The position numbers and the translations under genes are program-made. A stretch of DNA of 64,000 nucleotides from Parapedobacter sp964498395 (lineage in GTDB: Bacteria > Bacteroidota > Bacteroidia > Sphingobacteriales > Sphingobacteriaceae), in the NCBI GenBank assembly GCA_964498395.1, contig CAZCHE010000004.1, forward strand, positions 310,001 through 374,000, read 5' to 3'. Each line of letters opens with the position of its first letter. Within the stretch, counting starts at the first letter, position 1. Shown here piece by piece: positions 62,404 through 64,000 of this stretch. The notes beneath the pieces were generated by a model. It saw nothing but the letters and a program-made list of their open reading frames with translations, was not told the DNA's origin and searched no databases.

Positions 62404-64000
62404 TTAATAGCTGTAAGCAATACTATAGGTAGCAAAGATAGTTCTGCGCGCATCGGGCTCGTTAGCATAGATGAGCTTGACCCCCATATCGAAGTTGGGT
62501 AAGTAGAAACGCAATAAATTCATGTCGGATCGAAGCTCGACCCCAAATGTCCGTGGGCTGAAAACATTTCCGGTGCGCACATTCTGGAAGTCGGCAAAGA
62601 CACCTCCTTTGAAGCGCTTGATATACGCCAATGGCCCGATGGTCCAATCGGGATAGGCGAGCGGGAATCGGTAGTTGAATAGCAACGTGTTGTTGACGGG
62701 AACCGGTCTTAATTGGTCATAACCGCTAACCAATGGAATATCATTGGCCATGTTGTATGCGCCATTGCCTTGCTGGTAGCTGAAGCGGACGAGGAACGAA
62801 TGGTTATGTACAATGCCCGGAAAGTAGAACGCCGAACGAAAAGAGAACAGTTCGCCCGACTGGCGCCCGTCGATCGGGAAGTGGCGGTAGGTCACGCTAA
62901 GGTTTTGTCCCCACCGGGGTGCAAGGTCTAATGTACTGCGCCGCACATTGTGGTTGACGTAAAACTGGTAATGCAATGGAAATCGGATTCGGTTTATGAA
63001 TCGGTCTTGCAATTCCGCCACGTTCAAGCCATATCGGCTGGTGTAGGATGTGGCGACATTCAGCCCCGTGGTGTAAACGCTATTGAGCCGATAGAACACC
63101 AGTGGGATCTCCATTCGAAAGGTGGTGAGGTGCTCTCGCCAACGTACGGCTAGCAAGCTATCGCTTTCGTTGGATATCCGGGCAGCACCGGCTTGCCCGC
63201 GGTTGAGGTATTCTGCCGAAAACTTAGGGAAGAAACGCTGGTAAGCCAGCGAGGCACTGTACTCGCTGCTGCGAATGTCGCCATTGTATGTGTACCCTAG
63301 TCGGATTTGGGTGGTGTTGAGCAAGTCGTCAGATAGCCAGTAAAGACCGGGGTTGATGCTGCTGAAGTTGCTGTTGTCTACGGACAAACTATGGAAGTTG
63401 ACAAGATTTTTTAGCCCTTTATAAGGCTTAGAAGGCAATATCTCGTTTGTGGTGGTGTCATTGCCCCAAAAAAGCTGTTCGTCGCTCAGAAGCGGGGAAA
63501 AGTAACTGATATGCGAATCGCTGATTTTTAGGTTGTTGTCTCGCCCCTGGTCATCCCATTTCAAGTGACTGATACGGTATCCATCGATTTGGTAGTTGTT
63601 AAACCATAATTGGTTAGTTTCCGAATCAACCGATGGATTAAACGCGCCGAACTTCGCATGGGTCAGTTGGCTCGTAGAACCGGATGTACGATCGAATAAG
63701 TAGATGTTGTCTATCCCATGGTAATGTGCCTTATAGACCACACGGTCAATGCCTGCATAGACCGGGCGTTCGATTTGCTGGGCCTGCCAGTCCAATAGGA
63801 GGCGATACGTTGCGGCGGGAACGTCTAACTCCACCAATGTAGCGCCTTGTTGCGACACCCCTGTTGACACGATTTTTGTGCCCGTTTCATCAAAAGCCGG
63901 GGTTTGCAGTTGGATATTCCTCGGTGATGGGAAACGGCCGATTACCGTGCCTTTTTCCGTTTCCAGGATCACCAAGCTGATTTGGTTTTGCTCATTGACT
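62404..64000 (-). CDS. Propeller plus outer-membrane beta-barrel protein (N-terminus beyond window)
   Basis: About 530 C-terminal residues of a larger protein, open to the right edge. The upstream part has TolB/WD40-like blade patterns (TPAFDETGTKIV, FGAFNPSVDSETNQLWFNNY). From about residue 250 it consists of amphipathic beta strands typical of an outer-membrane barrel, ending in a strand with aromatic residues (FATYSIAYSY). Such propeller-barrel proteins in Bacteroidota are mostly uncharacterised. The true start lies beyond 64000. Confidence 0.6.
   Translation of the reverse strand, partial: VNEQNQISLVILETEKGTVIGRFPSPRNIQLQTPAFDETGTKIVSTGVSQQGATLVELDVPAATYRLLLDWQAQQIERPVYAGIDRVVYKAHYHGIDNIYLFDRTSGSTSQLTHAKFGAFNPSVDSETNQLWFNNYQIDGYRISHLKWDDQGRDNNLKISDSHISYFSPLLSDEQLFWGNDTTTNEILPSKPYKGLKNLVNFHSLSVDNSNFSSINPGLYWLSDDLLNTTQIRLGYTYNGDIRSSEYSASLAYQRFFPKFSAEYLNRGQAGAARISNESDSLLAVRWREHLTTFRMEIPLVFYRLNSVYTTGLNVATSYTSRYGLNVAELQDRFINRIRFPLHYQFYVNHNVRRSTLDLAPRWGQNLSVTYRHFPIDGRQSGELFSFRSAFYFPGIVHNHSFLVRFSYQQGNGAYNMANDIPLVSGYDQLRPVPVNNTLLFNYRFPLAYPDWTIGPLAYIKRFKGGVFADFQNVRTGNVFSPRTFGVELRSDMNLLRFYLPNFDMGVKLIYANEPDARRTIFATYSIAYSY

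Overview
The window looks like chromosome of a Bacteroidota species, most likely Sphingobacteriaceae (Parapedobacter-, Olivibacter- or Pedobacter-like). This rests on gene content: DUF4199, DUF2652 and DUF4153 proteins, a fused E1 alpha/beta dehydrogenase, a lipoprotein TamA (TamL) next to TamB, a DAHP synthase-chorismate mutase fusion, and PorV-like plus helix-hairpin-helix outer-membrane proteins. Several promoters fit the Bacteroidota pattern TTG-N17..20-TAnnTTTG. Base composition looks like mid-to-high 40s % GC by eye (not computed). No tRNA, rRNA, CRISPR array, prophage or intact insertion sequence was recognised.

Layout. 1-4192 (minus): metallophosphoesterase (cut by the left edge), two short-chain dehydrogenases, a DUF2652 protein and a secreted alpha/beta hydrolase, divergent from a membrane-anchored Cache-LytTR regulator (4368-5447). 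5482-8842 (minus): lysophospholipase-like hydrolase and a small membrane-protein/winged-helix/DUF4153 group. 9037-14196: two toxin-antitoxin-like pairs flanking purL. 14316-15994: two predicted lipoproteins, one a SAM methyltransferase. 16265-19661: LacI regulator divergent from an exported TIM-barrel protein and a Gfo/Idh/MocA oxidoreductase. 19792-24807: outer-membrane pair, hydroxyacid dehydrogenase, glycerate kinase.

24978-35962 is a sugar-oxidation regulon. A PQQ sugar dehydrogenase lipoprotein and an exported Gfo/Idh oxidoreductase are followed by an AraC regulator, a second Gfo/Idh enzyme, an SDR, a ROK kinase, a SIS protein, an FAD oxidoreductase and a phosphotriesterase-like hydrolase. 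The promoters before the PQQ gene and before araC share a 62-bp ungapped match containing direct repeats, which ties the two transcription units together. No transporter is present.

35992-43564 (minus) encodes TamL and TamB; tamB contains a 12-G homopolymer. 43941-46361 encodes a branched-chain 2-oxoacid dehydrogenase E1. 46374-51682 (minus) is an aromatic amino-acid operon (pheA, DAHP synthase-chorismate mutase, aroA, aroC, ROK kinase). It is preceded by what reads as a complete transcription attenuator: promoter, 22-codon leader peptide with 8 aromatic residues in 9, antiterminator and terminator.

51966-64000: a thermonuclease lipoprotein, a 128-bp MITE-like palindromic element, an orphan ABC-type binding lipoprotein, a De Ley-Doudoroff galactonate cluster (aldolase, dgoD, dgoK, PQQ dehydrogenase with built-in cytochrome c), a D-amino-acid/dipeptide catabolic trio on the minus strand (RidA, M19 dipeptidase, D-threonine-aldolase-like), a DUF4199 membrane protein, and the C-terminal part of a propeller plus beta-barrel protein cut by the right edge.
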